A DNA stretch of 64,000 nt from Odontocerum albicorne (Eukaryota; Arthropoda; Insecta; Trichoptera; Odontoceridae): contig OX463846.1 in NCBI GenBank assembly GCA_949825065.1, positions 4,483,366-4,547,365 on the forward strand. Reading direction: 5' to 3'. The notes under the pieces are model-generated. The model did not search any database and had not been told where the DNA came from. It was given only the letters and a program-made list of their open reading frames with translations. Below, piece after piece: positions 1-10,487 of the stretch. How positions within the stretch are numbered: the stretch's first letter is position 1; each line of letters opens with the position of its first letter. The translations under genes were made by a program, and so were the position numbers.

Positions 1-134
1 GTGAATCATTTGATTTAATTTGATAGTTTTTATAGAATCGTGTCATTTATTATAATAAGTATATATAAAAATAAAATAATAAAAGTGTAGGTTCGCTAAC
101 TCACCGACCATTGATGTTTTTTTTATACAAGTCA

Positions 135-640
135 GTATTTTATGAATAAGCGCTACGCGCAAACAGATATTGTTTTTTGGCCTTTCCAGTTCACCGCTCC
201 TCTTTCTTTACGTCGTCCTTTACTGTCCATAGCGTGAAACTCTGGAATCAGTTACAAACCAATATAAGACACGCTCCGTCCTTGGCATGCTTTAAGAAGC
301 GACTGAAACCCCTCTTAATTTCTAGTCAGTAAAATAACGTGTTTCATTCCTGACTTTTCTTTTCCTTTCCTCTCCACCATCCCTTCCTTTCCTTTTGATT
401 GATGATATCTCACTTTATATGAAAAATAATGTTCGAGTGACTGCCCGTCTTTGTGGAGTTCGTGGGCATGTGCTCACGTATATGTTTATGGATTTCGTGG
501 GGATAGATAGTCATTTGAATGATTTATGCGACCACGTAACTTGCTTCATTTACTTTGTCTGGTTGGTTGGAAGAGATTGCCGCCTGGCAATATGCTCGCC
601 AGATTGTATTTGCAATAAGTGTTAAATAAATAAATAAATA
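135..640 (+). mobile_element. LINE-A 3' end (CR1/Jockey-like non-LTR retrotransposon)
   Basis: Matches the copies near 2.5, 10.5, 15.4, 50.8, 54.3 and 62.0 kb. It holds the C-terminal RT tail (the RLWNQL...FKKRLK type seen best near 11.2 kb), a 3' UTR, a short hairpin around TTGCCGCCTGGCAA (577-590), and ends in a TAAA-repeat tail at about 620-640. 5' truncated and frameshifted; a dead copy. Confidence 0.75.
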
Positions 641-984
641 TTTTAAACATCCTTTTTAGTGATTTTTATTATATCGAGAAAGATCTTAAATGCAGACAGC
701 TTTACATAAAATTGAAAAACGACATATCGAGCTTTAGTGTTGGATACTAAATTTCTTCATTCAAACATCTAATTAAAATTATTGACCTTTTTTTATAATA
801 TGAGAAAAAATAATAACAAAATATAATATTAAACAAAAAAAAATCGATTTTGAAAATGACAACTAAATAAAATACTGTTTTGAATTCAATTTATATTATT
901 TTTTTAAAATCCCACCGTGTTTTTCATTCAATCTTTTGAAAAAATATTAAATATTTTTTAAGTATTATAGTATATATTATTTAT
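641..984. other. A+T-rich stretch, no gene seen
   Basis: Homopolymer-rich DNA with no open frame, splice-flanked block or repeat that I recognise elsewhere in the window. Confidence 0.5.
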
Positions 985-1235
985 AGTTAAGGCATAAACA
1001 CTGTAGAGGTTTAAATACATTGTAATTTAGTTTATCAAACACTGTTTATTCCGCTTTTTGTAACGGTATAACCCTACCGGTTTCAAGGCTTTCACCTTAT
1101 CATCAGGGAAGCACAAACAAAACTCTTGTCAGGTTTTTGCTCCCCTGTTGATGAGGTGAAAATCTTGAAACCGGTAGGGTTATACCGTTACAAAAAGTGA
1201 AATAAACAGTGTTTGATAAAACAAATTACAATATC
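985..1235. mobile_element. Penelope-like element, two inverted terminal repeats back to back
   Basis: The left half (985-1110) is the reverse complement of the Penelope-like 3' tail seen near 31.0, 41.4 and 42.5 kb. The right half (about 1138-1235) is the same tail in forward orientation. No coding sequence lies between them, so this is a minimal copy with its own tail inverted at the 5' end, a structure known in Penelope-like elements. Confidence 0.65.
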
Positions 1236-1849
1236 TTATTAATTAATTCATTGGTTGTGTCATTTCTGAATTATTATTGACTTCTTCTTTCTCTAATAAA
1301 TTGGTTGTTTCAAATCAATCGAATAGGGGATATCATGATAGAGTTTTATTCGTCGCTGATACTGTGGAGTGAAATGGCCTGTCTCCTAGTATAATAAATA
1401 TAATATAATTAATAATAGTTTTTATTTTCCTTTTAGCTTTTCAACTACGCAAAGAAAACAACAGTTACATTTTTTTATCATCAACCATATAATTTAACGT
1501 AACATAGCTTACGCTTCAATCCATCATCTATTTTTGCTATCAGCAGACATTAATCTTCCATCTCTCCTTAGTGCCTGCAACGTGCGAGGTACTCAACCCG
1601 TTCTCGAACCTTTTCCCCCACCTCCAACCACTAGAGCATTACTCCTTTGATTGCAGACTACCATTAATAAAACAGTAGTCCGCCGCCCCCTCATCACCGC
1701 AGGTATCCGTCTTCATAATCACTCTTCATATTACGGATTATTTGAAGAACTTGCGCAACCTTTGCTGATTTGAGTCTCTTCAATATGTGAAGACCAGTTT
1801 TTATTTTGAGACTTATGTTAGATTACACTCATAAACTAGTCGGAAGACG
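1236..1849. other. No gene seen
   Basis: Mostly A+T-rich; 1555-1700 is pyrimidine-rich and somewhat more GC-rich, but has no long frame and no repeat partner that I found. Confidence 0.4.
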
Positions 1850-2270
1850 CCTGTTTTCCTATCCATGGATTGCGGATATGATTCCTGTTGATAACCACAT
1901 TTTTTCCAAAAGGGTTCCCATTTGGCGTATCTCTCTCTCTTCCTTGGCATTATTATTCCCACATGGTGGTAGGGTCTGCCCTTCCAATAACTCGGCCACT
2001 TCGCCCGATCCTGTGCATCTTCCGGAGCGATATTGGCGTCCCTCATGTTACGCCCAACCACCTCGCGCCACCAGCGCTTGGGTCTTCCTCGGGACCTCTT
2101 ACCAGGGACATTAAGTGTCTGCGCCCTGTTTCCTATATACTCTGGCGGTCTTCTGCTGACGTGTTCATACCATCGCAGCCTGCTCTCTTGAATCTTGTCA
2201 GAGATGTCGCGTACGCCTAGACTCCCACGGATGTAGGAGTTTCGGATCCTGTCAAGCCTTGTTACAAGAC
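1850..2270 (-). pseudogene. RTE-like LINE reverse transcriptase C-terminus, fragment
   Basis: Read on the minus strand, successive frames give IRGSLGVRDI, then ESRLRWYEHVSRRPPEYIGN, then a GRPKRWWREV block. This order (IRGS, RLRW-GHV, GRP-W) is typical of the C-terminal region of RTE-type non-LTR elements and matches the better copy at 49.6-49.9 kb. Frameshifts make it non-functional. Confidence 0.7.
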
Positions 2271-2389
2271 TTTATATAACAAAATTGTATAATACAGACG
2301 TGTCTTACTCGTTTTGCCCCACTAACCACATCAAGTTTAGGATGTCAGAAAAAAATGTGTCCACACTTTGCCGTGCCGTTTATTTGAAC

Positions 2390-2475
2390 TTGCCATAAGA
2401 TAATCTTAGAAAATTTACCGATATAGAACGGAAGAACTACAAAGAAACCTTTGTTGATCTTTTAGAGTAACACAT
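2390..2475 (-). repeat. Family G repeat fragment
   Basis: Shares the segment around GAACTACAAAGAAACC with copies at 48.7 kb and, reversed, 60.2 kb. It is an uninterrupted version of the site that carries TACGAGTA at 48712. Confidence 0.5.
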
Positions 2476-2484
2476 TCGTAATTA

Positions 2485-3055
2485 TTTATTTATTCTTCTT
2501 AACACTTCATTGTTAAACAATTTGGCAGGCTTATTACCAGGTGGCAATATCTTCCAACCAACTGGACAAAAAGTTAATAAAGGTGGTTTCGTGGTCGCAA
2601 GCATTATTAAAATCATTATTTATTTATCCAAAAATTTATTAACAATATGCATGATAGTGATAAAAGTGAGATATCATCAATAAAATGATAACAGTAAAGA
2701 TGGGGAAGAGGAAAGAGAAATCGGGAATAAAACACGTTACATTACTTTCTTGAAATTAAAAGATTTTTCACTCACGTTTTAAAACATGCCAATGGTGGAG
2801 CGAGTGTAACATAAGTTGGTAACTAGTTCAAGAGTCTCACTGTATGGGTGATTAAGGATGATGTGAAAAAAGGAGACCGGTGAACTGAGGAAGCCAGTAA
2901 ACAATATCTGCTTTAAAGGCGCTGAATATTTTCGGGAAGATAAAAGGGTGGGATAGTTAACAATATTATACAATAGTGACAATATATGAGTTAACCATCT
3001 ATTTATAACATTAAACCAGTTGAAATGTCTTCTGTTTAATCAGTTTGCGTCTAAT
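2485..3055 (-). mobile_element. LINE-A 3' end, diverged
   Basis: Reverse-strand copy with a TTTA-type tail near 2485. A frame at 2779-2982 retains the LLYNI...P...S block of the RT C-terminus. More diverged than the copies at 10.5 and 54.3 kb. Confidence 0.65.
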
Positions 3056-3599
3056 TATCACATTTTACCAGTTAAGTCTTTTGGCGGAGTGTATGTGTTG
3101 CGTAGTTTCCACTTGTTTGCGAAGTTTTTTTTCCATAATCTTGGTTTAACAATTTTTCTTAAATATTTTCCTTCATAACAGCTTATTATAATTCTACATC
3201 GAGTTCGCTCCTTTTGATCTATACGTAAATGAGAAAACAGAAAAACCTTTATTACAAAACTCATAAGTCTGTTATAGATAAGAACAGCTCAGACAAGTGT
3301 ACGCCACAATCCGCAACAAGTCTTTGAGGTGCGCTGCGCGAGCCGCCTCCCCCGAGATGGGCCCCTGGCGCCAGGCGCCATCTGCGCTCCGCCCCTCGCT
3401 CCGCTCTTCCTTATCTCTCACTGATCTCCCGTTGCTCCAGCTTCATTTCATTCTACTTCCGATTCTACATGTTTTAAACGTTGCGAAAGAAAAACACTCT
3501 ATTGGCGTACTTATTGTTCCCAATATTATGAAAAGTTCGAGAGCAAGGGAAAGATACGTATTATAATAAAATAATGGAAAATGGGAAAAATGGTGATAT
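3056..3599. other. Unique stretch with GC-rich island (about 3320-3430)
   Basis: About 110 bp rich in CGC, GCC and CTCCG motifs stands out in A+T-rich surroundings. Frames are open on both strands, but no family is recognisable and no convincing splice pair was found. Could be a first exon, a promoter-proximal island, or a repeat not otherwise present here. Confidence 0.35.
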
Positions 3600-4000
3600 A
3601 TGTTTTCCACTTTTACTGAAGACTTTGCAGACTCTGTAAGAACGAAACATCTCCTCAGAACAACGGAAATGAAAACACTACGGCCTATCGGAGGTAGAAC
3701 CCTTAGGGATAGGATACCTAATGAGGAAATCCGCAGAAGTTGTAACATTGATGACATCGTGAGATAGAGTAGGCAGATAAGGCGATTCTGGAGGGGCCAC
3801 GTTGAAAGGATGGACCCCGCGAGAATACCTAAGATTGTATTGCACGAGATTCCAGAGGGTCGCCGACCACTGGGACGTCCACCAAAGAGATGGAGAGAAA
3901 GTTGGACATCTTCGTCACAGGACCAAAACTGAAATCCTGTTTAAACAGATCGCTAGATCTTGAAGAAGAAGAAGCTGAAGAAACACACATATTATAAAAA
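3600..4000 (+). pseudogene. LINE C-terminal fragment ending in GAAGAA tail
   Basis: Plus-strand frames give EMKTLRPIGGRTLRDRIPNE, then RFWRGHVERM, then GRRPLGRPPKRWRESWTSSS. The order DRI-NE, GHV-RM, GRP-KRW is the C-terminal signature of RTE-like endonuclease/RT elements. One stop interrupts it (near 3765), and the copy runs out into a GAAGAAGAAG tail. A related piece lies at 56.5 kb. Confidence 0.75.
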
Positions 4001-4549
4001 CCTTTCACCAAAATCAGAATTCTTCAAAAGCAAGTCTTGATTTTGATCGGGGGGTTGTGTAAACGATACCTTATAACAAAAATAATACGAAATAAAAGTG
4101 TCAGTAGTAAGCGCTCAACATATTAAGATTGATGGAAATATTTAAAAAAATATAAATAATTGTACACAATTGCAACAAAAACAGTCAGAAAAAAACAGGT
4201 ATTAAATCTTACAAAATCACATGTCACCAACGCAATACGGCCGTCCACAGGTGCACATCCCGCACTGCGTAACAAAATACAAACACAAAAGACAAATCAT
4301 TGAAAAACGTATTAAAAACAAAATGCAAATTGAAAACAAAGAATAAAAGACGGAATCAGACAGTTGTAACTACACAAATCCTTTTCAGCACGAGGTAAAA
4401 ATCAACAATCAATTAAAATGCAGTTCAAAAAAGTTCTTCAAAAGTCCTCGAAAGAGACGCTGGATATATTTTCAAGGCTCGGATATTCGAAAGTGCCTTT
4501 TCAGGCACTCCTTATAGGTCAGCAAACTAACTCCATAAAGGGTCTTAAA
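4001..4549. other. A-rich stretch, no gene seen
   Basis: Mostly A-rich DNA. The last ~80 bases may belong to a family G copy, but similarity is weak. Confidence 0.4.
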
Positions 4550-4609
4550 GAGTAATAAATAATAATAATAATAAAAGGACAACGTATAAACTGCCGTTTA
4601 TATAACATA

Positions 4610-5534
4610 CGAGGGTCATCCAGAAACTAAGGTTACAAGGGCTCCTGAGGCCGGGGGATTTTTTTTGTTTCAAAGTTGGTGCACCTGGCGTATAGGGGGG
4701 ATCCTAACGGTCAGTTTGTTTGGTCCCGCGTGTTTGTCGGCAATTTTGTTCAGTCACGGTAAATTCTTCCGATGGAGAGGTCATCGTGCGCTCTCACCAA
4801 CTCTCGTCCGTGCGAGACCCGCGCGGTCATCAGTTTTTTGACTTTGCAGAAAAATATCGCCGCGAATATCCATCGGAAGCTCGTGAAAGTTTATGTTAGT
4901 GATGTGATGAGTCGACAACATGTCACGAAGTGGGTAAGGTTGTTCAGAGAAGGCCGTACTGATACTCACGACGAGGCAAGGCAGTGATTTCTGACGAATT
5001 TGTGCAAAAAATTGAAGAACAAGTGCAAAATGACCGCCGTGTGACGCTTGACGACCTTCACGAAGAATTCGCTGACATTTTTCGAAGTCTCCTTGGTGAT
5101 ATTGTGTCGGAAAAACTTGGTCACAAGAAGTTGTGTGCGAGATGGGTGCCCAGAATGCTCACACCGGAGCACCGTCAAAATCGCGTGACCGCCGCGCGTG
5201 AATTTTTGGATCGTTTGCACAGGGGGGAGAAGCTTTTCTGGACTCTATCGTGACGGGGGATAAGATGTGGGTGTGTCACTACACCCCGACAATTTTTCAA
5301 CGATCAGAAGGTTGAGGAAGTTGTGAAGAAGTGGCTGAAAGAGCTGGCGGCGGAGGTCTATGACACTGGTCTACAAAAGCTGGTGCCCCGACTATAGAAA
5401 TGTCTCAATCTCGACGGCGATTACGTTGAAAAATAGTTTGATATATTTGTAAAGTATCCTGTAAATTTCAATTAAATACAAGCATTTTTCGATCCTACAT
5501 AAATGTTGTAACCTTACTTTCTGGATGTCCCTCG
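4610..5534 (+). mobile_element. Mariner transposon, internally deleted
   Basis: About 29-bp terminal inverted repeats begin CGAGGGTCATCCAGAAA at the left; the right end reads CTTTCTGGATGTCCCTCG. Each is flanked by TA (4608-4609 and 5535-5536). The element is 925 bp against about 1.3 kb for complete mariners, because the central catalytic part is missing. Confidence 0.9.
4772..5395 (+). pseudogene. Mariner transposase remnant
   Basis: The N-terminal helix-turn-helix region (RAVISF...SRQHVTKWVRLFREGRTDTHDEA) runs from the ATG at 4772. A frameshift leads to ISDEFVQKIEEQV...LCARWVPRMLTPEHRQNRV...REFLDRLHRGEKLFW. The block VTGDKMWVCHYTP follows in another frame and carries the first catalytic Asp, in TGDKMW where active copies have TGDETW. 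The sequence then jumps to the C-terminal KKWLKELAAEVYDTGLQKLV. The second and third catalytic Asp are lost. Inactive. Confidence 0.88.
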
Positions 5535-5600
5535 TACTTTACTCAGTGCACTCGAACTCGGGATTCGAGCCCACTTATATTGACAAATTATAACTAAAGC

Positions 5601-6041
5601 TATAAAAAAGTCAAATGTTGAAACTAATAGAACAAAAAATACAATTCCAATAAATACCAGAAATTACAGATCAATCCAACAAAAAAAAAACATTAAAGAT
5701 ATCCATCATTTTATCTCGTATCATGTCTTTGACTGTCCAAAATGACCCACAAAAAAGAATATTACTTCATTACGGAGCGTGCCGCTGCGCCAAATCATAC
5801 GTTTCCGATGGATGTACGAGTATACGAGACGGAGAGGACAAATTGTTACTGTGTGTCATCTGAAACCATTCTTCTCGTTCTTGCATTTCACTCCTGGTAA
5901 ATCGACACTGTAACAAGTGAATTAATACAACTCTTTTTGGGAAGTCTTATATTAGAAATATGTTAAATTATTTATTATACGAGTATATAAACATTATACA
6001 CTTCAATATATAAACATTAATTAGTATTTAAACATTATACA
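5601..6041. other. No gene seen; two TACGAGTA octamers
   Basis: TACGAGTA occurs at 5815-5822 and 5978-5985. No long frame. Confidence 0.4.
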
Positions 6042-6137
6042 CTTTGCGCTCCCCTGAAGATGAGGTGAAACCGATAGGGTTATACCGTCACAAAAAAGTG
6101 GAATAAACAGTGTTTGATAAAAATAAATTACAAATTA
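6042..6137 (+). mobile_element. Penelope-like solo terminal tail
   Basis: Carries CTCCCCTGAAGATGAGGTGA, the GGTTATACCG hairpin arm and AATAAACAGTGTTTGATAA, as in the copies at 31.0 and 41.4 kb. No coding part remains. Confidence 0.7.
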
Positions 6138-6479
6138 TACACTTCATTGAGAAATAAATTGTTAGTATTCGTACGTCATATACCAAATTGAACGCAGTCA
6201 ATGTTTATGGTATATTTGCTATTGTTTATTGAAATTTTGTTCTTTAAACTGCAAAAGTATAAATCTTACCTATATCTAGATATTGTTTTTTTATATTTTT
6301 TTCAGTGATGAAAGTGTTTAAAAGCTGCCAGCAAGTCTATCTTAGCATAGTAAATAAGAATAGTTGAGGTAAGGGTACATGTTATGCGTGTCTTTAAACT
6401 TCCGCTATGTTATTATTGTATTTTTTCTTGTCATGTAAAATCAATAAAATAAATACACTACACTACACCTAAGGTCAAA

Positions 6480-6725
6480 TGTGTTACTCTCGTACATCGG
6501 AAAATATATAAAGCTTCCTTTGAAGTTCATCTTCTCTTGTTAAGTTTTTCACGGTTTTCTTACTAAATATATTTTTCTAAACATATGCAGTTTCAGGGAA
6601 GTGCCTTATACATGTATAGTGGCCGCAACCATTACTCTCCTATTCTTACTCTCAACTTATATATGATTTATATATTATTTATAGTTAAAGAGAATCTTAA
6701 AGAGAGTGTGTTCTTCAAACGGCGC
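6480..6725 (+). repeat. Family G repeat, near full length
   Basis: Begins GTGTTACTCTCGTACATCGG and runs to AAACGGCGCTAT, in the same order as the reversed copy at 48.46-48.79 kb. In this orientation the family normally ends in a TTATTATT tail, so it may be the 3' end of a retroposon. The tail is missing here. Confidence 0.55.
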
Positions 6726-6879
6726 TATTACTTGTAAATATTCATTGCTTTCTGCTAGCACTTCTAAAGGATGTACCAAAAAAATGTTTACATACTTTTA
6801 CACAGTGCTGTTTACGTGGACTTACTGCATGAATTTGTTATATCGCGCAATCTTGAGAAGCTTAGGGTTGAAAAGGGCT

Positions 6880-7200
6880 TTTGTGGGGCATCTCTCCACT
6901 ACCTTCGTGATATGAGGGCCTATCTTGATGAACGTTTGCCGGACTGATGAATTAGATATAGAGGTAGCAATATATAATATATCCCCCGTGCTCCCCAGAC
7001 CTCGTGTCAATGGATTTTTTATGGAGACTCATCAAACATAAAGTCTATGGCACAAAATCGGCAACAATTAACAAATTAAGACCAGCCATTGAAAGATAAT
7101 GCGTCCAAATATCAAAATAAATTATTAGTAATATTTGCGATTCTATGTTATCAGCAGTACATAGACCAGAACGGCCGTCAATTTGAGCACTTACGATAAC
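6880..7200 (+). pseudogene. Mariner/IS630-type transposase C-terminal fragment
   Basis: Frames read RAYLDERLPD, then CQWIFYGDSSN in one frame with MDFLWRLIKHKVYGTKSATI in another, then ENRQFEHLR-type ends. YLDERFP-W and LTP-DFFLWG-IK-KVY are the C-terminal landmarks of insect mariner-like DDE transposases. Several frameshifts and stops. Confidence 0.7.
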
Positions 7201-8443
7201 TAAAAGCTTATATATCTGTTTCTTTTATTAGAAGTGTTAAACCTTAAGAAGTACTGAATCTATAATAATTCAAAATGTATTTATATGTTTTAAGATACCA
7301 TTTGGATTAAAGGGGACATGAAAATTAATATTAAAAAGTAAGAAACGACATATTTTATTTAACTTGTAGCTCTGTTAAACTTGTCGGAATGCAGCATCGC
7401 GTGAAGTGTAGCAAGTAATAAGGTTTTTTTTCTCAGAAGAAAAGAATTATTATTGGCAATCAATAAAAGAGAGTTCTCGAGCTGTTTTGAGAGCACCCAG
7501 CAGTAATCAGGGCAGACGTTGTTGACACCTCCGAAACCGGATTCCTCCTTGGTTTGGCTCTCTGTAAATGAGTTTCGCGTCCCATCATCAATATAATCAT
7601 TTGTCGTTCATTTTAAACTTCTTATTCATTATTAACGAGCTTATTCATACATATTTGTTTAATTAATTTTTAATTTCAATTTTTCTTTACATCGCACACT
7701 GACGATAGCACCTCGAAGTTTTAAACCTTTTTTTATTTTTTATTTAAAGGGTATTGACTTTTTTGTCATCTGTCACAGTGATTCATTGAAAACGTTCATT
7801 GTTACCGTTGACGTGATTGACTGTTTAATATTTATATACGCTTATGTTTTTTTTTTCATTTCATTTTTCTTTTAATCTTCATATAAAATTGACTATCTAA
7901 AAATATGACAAGTTCACAAAGCATTCAATCAACTTTCTTACGAAGAAAATGTCATGATATTATTTGAGTTCCATTTAGGGAGAGTACCCTTGCTATCTAG
8001 GTGAATTTAATTTAACCTGAACTAAAATGCTGTTATGCACTAACGTCAACTAAACTTCAAAGAAAAGAGATTATTTACACTTTTTTAAAATAAAAATTAA
8101 CCATATCATTACACCGCACTTTCTCTTATTCAGACTATATATACTACACAGTTCACAGCCCTTCATCACTAAAAGAAAGGTGTCTAATAATTTTCGTGAA
8201 ATCAACAGCGAGCCTGGGTTCATCACGTTCACGTCCCGGGCCCGGCGCGTGATTGCGGGTTATCACATCATATCATGTGATAACACACACCGGCCACTTA
8301 GTCTTTGATTTATATTCTGTAATAGTTACAGAGTACAAACCTTGGATGTCGATTATTCGTCAGTACTGTAAGAGTAATTGTACGATGATTTTCAGCATTG
8401 AAAAACGAACCGTAGCTCATTTTTTAATCTCTATCCAAAAAGA
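7201..8443. other. No gene seen
   Basis: Mostly A+T-rich; 7475-7580 and 8210-8300 are somewhat more GC-rich. I found no repeat partner and no splice-bounded frame. Confidence 0.4.
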
Positions 8444-8650
8444 TGACCTCTGTGGTTTAGTTGGTAAGATGCCTGTCCCCCAACCCAGAAGTTACGGGTT
8501 CTAATCCAGTTGGAACCAAATTTTTGTTAAAAGGATTCTGATTTGATTTTCACTTAAGGCAACTTTAATATCTTTCTGATTGGTTGTAATAGATCGCCAC
8601 ATGGCAATAAACCTGCCATGTTGTACTGTATACAACGAAAATGTTATACA
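8444..8650 (+). mobile_element. tRNA-derived SINE with LINE-A-like tail
   Basis: The tRNA-related head has an A-box-like TGGTTTAGTTGG (8453-8464) and a B-box-like GGGTTCTAATCC. The 3' part contains GATCGCCACATGGCAATAA and TTGTACTGTATACAACG, the same order of hairpins as the LINE-A 3' end. Other copies lie at 16.3, 18.6, 25.8, 37.4, 52.0, 61.4 and 61.7 kb. Confidence 0.8.
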
Positions 8651-8654
8651 ATGT

Positions 8655-8885
8655 TCAACGGGGTTTTATATAAAAAATCGGAAAGAAGTATCGATTTATT
8701 TCTTCATGATATATGTCCTCAGCGAGATATAGGCAACATCCTAGTTTACTGGGGACACGACAAATGAAAGGCAACAAACCCAGATCCATTAAAATTGTGC
8801 GTCCAAATTAAATTATCTGTTGTTTTTTCACAAATTATGTATGTTTCTTGTCACGTGTAAAATAAATTTAAAAAAATGGTTGCAT
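8655..8885 (+). repeat. Family H repeat
   Basis: Pairs with 63258-63492: both contain CGGGGTTTTATATAA, CGGAAAGAAGTATCGATTTA and GGCAACAAACCCAGATCCAT, and end at TGTAAAATAAAT-type tails. The tail suggests a retroposon 3' end. Confidence 0.65.
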
Positions 8886-8924
8886 GCGGATTTTTTAAAA
8901 AAGAAATCATGCAAACTATAGTTA

Positions 8925-9120
8925 CGCCATGTCCCTTTTGACGTAGGCAGAAAAAAAGAACTCCACACCTTTCTATTAACACACAGCTCTCGCCTCGTCT
9001 ACATCCATACATCTCGTCGTACATATTCTCCTGTTCCTCATAATTCTTACCTATCTTTCACTTAAAATTTCTTCAATTATCTCTTTTACTCTTTCCTCAG
9101 TCTCCTTCTTGCTCGTTCTC
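8925..9120 (-). mobile_element. LINE-C 3' end fragment
   Basis: The minus strand carries the end of the family whose coding part finishes in a KD/DR-W...S-YP motif just before a GCCTACCCC...GATGG-type 3' UTR. Strongly decayed. Confidence 0.5.
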
Positions 9121-9129
9121 TATGAATTC

Positions 9130-9250
9130 CAAACAATCGTAATAATAATAAAAGGACAATTTATATAGTGCCGTTCAGATAGCAAACTCTGCTCAACGGC
9201 TCTCCAACTTGGAGGCTCGAACCCACTATTATTGACAGATTAACAATAGG
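9130..9250 (-). repeat. Family G repeat, tail end
   Basis: AATAATAATAAAAGGACAAT followed by GCCGTTCAGATAGCAAACTC and GAGGCTCGAACCCACTATTA, one of the cleaner copies of this end of the family. Confidence 0.6.
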
Positions 9251-9443
9251 AAGGTACTCTCTATGTTAGTTATAGCCATTATAATATATTAGTTTCTAAA
9301 AAACTTACAAATCTATTCTCTTGATATTGCCAAACCATTTCAAAATTCCTTTCTTACTAAATAAGTGACACAAAAACCGCGAAAACCTCAAAATAAATTT
9401 AGCAAAAAACTATGTTTATAATTTTTCGACCGACTATTTACGC

Positions 9444-10019
9444 CAAGAGTTCCCAAACTTTTTTCGGCCGCAGACCCCTTTTTCGGGCTGCCGGGGACAA
9501 AGATGCCTACTCTCAGGTGATCTTCAACGTTGGGGGGACCTAACATGACACTGGGAAGAAGAAGACCCCTTTACCAAAAACCTTTAAAACCGTCGACCCC
9601 CTAGTCATTTACTTTACTTACTCAAATTAATAAGTTTGTGCAGTACTCGATATTAAATATTTCACTAGATATCAAACTTTTCATTTTGATCATTTGTAAT
9701 TAAGGATTGATAAATATAAAAGGACTACGGATTATGGCATTATCTTGTTGAAATCTGCGTTGACGAAAATTAAAGCAAAAAAATACGAGCATTTTTTTTT
9801 ATTTTTGAAATTTATGAAATAAATTTAAAATAAGTACAAATATCCTATATTAGGTACCTAATGGAATCATAGATATTTTGAAGTAACAAATAAATAGCAG
9901 TATTAAGGGGGTCTATTTTTGCTGTCGTCGACCCCCAATTTTTTTTATTGAAACTATAAACCCCTAGAAAAATCACATCGACCCCAGGGGGTCGATATCG
10001 ACCACTTTGTGAACTCTTG
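9444..10019. mobile_element. hAT-type non-autonomous element
   Basis: The left end begins CAAGAGTTCCCAAACTTTTT; the right end reads CACTTTGTGAACTCTTG in reverse. Flanks are ATTTACGC (9436-9443) and ATTTATGC (10020-10027), an 8-bp target duplication with one change. The CAAGAGTTC-CAAACT end matches the usual hAT pattern. 576 bp, no transposase. Confidence 0.82.
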
Positions 10020-10027
10020 ATTTATGC

Positions 10028-10487
10028 ACTCTTCGTAATGTTTTTTGACTGAGCTTTAAGGACTTACTATAAGAATTGGAAGGTGATTCACTTTATGGAG
10101 CAAATTATCTGTACATTTTTTTCAAAAATCCTGAACCAGTTGATTTTACGATACATGTTTGGGTTCCGATTCCATTTCACAGTTTATTCCTCAATTACCA
10201 CGAACCGATAACTATGCTCAAACACTGCATCGTAAAATTCACCTGTGGATTATTTTTAGTCGATGGCATAGTGGGGGTAACACATGTAATGAAGTGGGAA
10301 CTTGAGACGTTGAGTTTCAAATCCTAACCGTACATCTACGACGAGGAATAGATAATTTTAGATATTTCGATTTGTATAAGTCTCGACAAGTCACACTATG
10401 GGTGCTTAACAATCATCAATGTATCTCGTTGTACAATCAACTAGTAACATACATATAAAATTATCAGTCAAATAAAATATAATGACT
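10028..10487. other. No gene seen
   Basis: An 83-codon open frame at 10076-10327 has no recognisable motif and I do not treat it as a gene. Confidence 0.4.

Larger units (their letters stand above)
4550..5600 (-). repeat. Family G repeat split by a mariner insertion
   Basis: The left half (4550-4609) has the AATAAT tail and AAAGGACAA block; the right half (5535-5600) has the TTCGAGCCCACT block. Put side by side at the TA, they follow the intact copy at 48.46-48.54 kb. The mariner at 4610-5534 therefore inserted into an existing repeat. Confidence 0.65.

Noticed and set aside
985..1235. DNA-transposon MITE because of long inverted ends
   Set aside because: The arms equal the 3' tail of Penelope-like copies, one of which (42270-42532) has a ~12-bp target duplication and a GIY-YIG-region relic.
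3297..3566. 89-codon frame across the GC-rich island
   Set aside because: GC-rich DNA has few stops on both strands; nothing in the peptide resembles a known family.
8444..8520. tRNA gene at the A-box/B-box block
   Set aside because: Box motifs are present but the arms do not form a proper cloverleaf, and the same block recurs with a common 3' tail at many sites. It is a SINE head.
10076..10327. 83-codon frame as a small gene
   Set aside because: No motif, no splice or promoter context, and length expected by chance in this much DNA.
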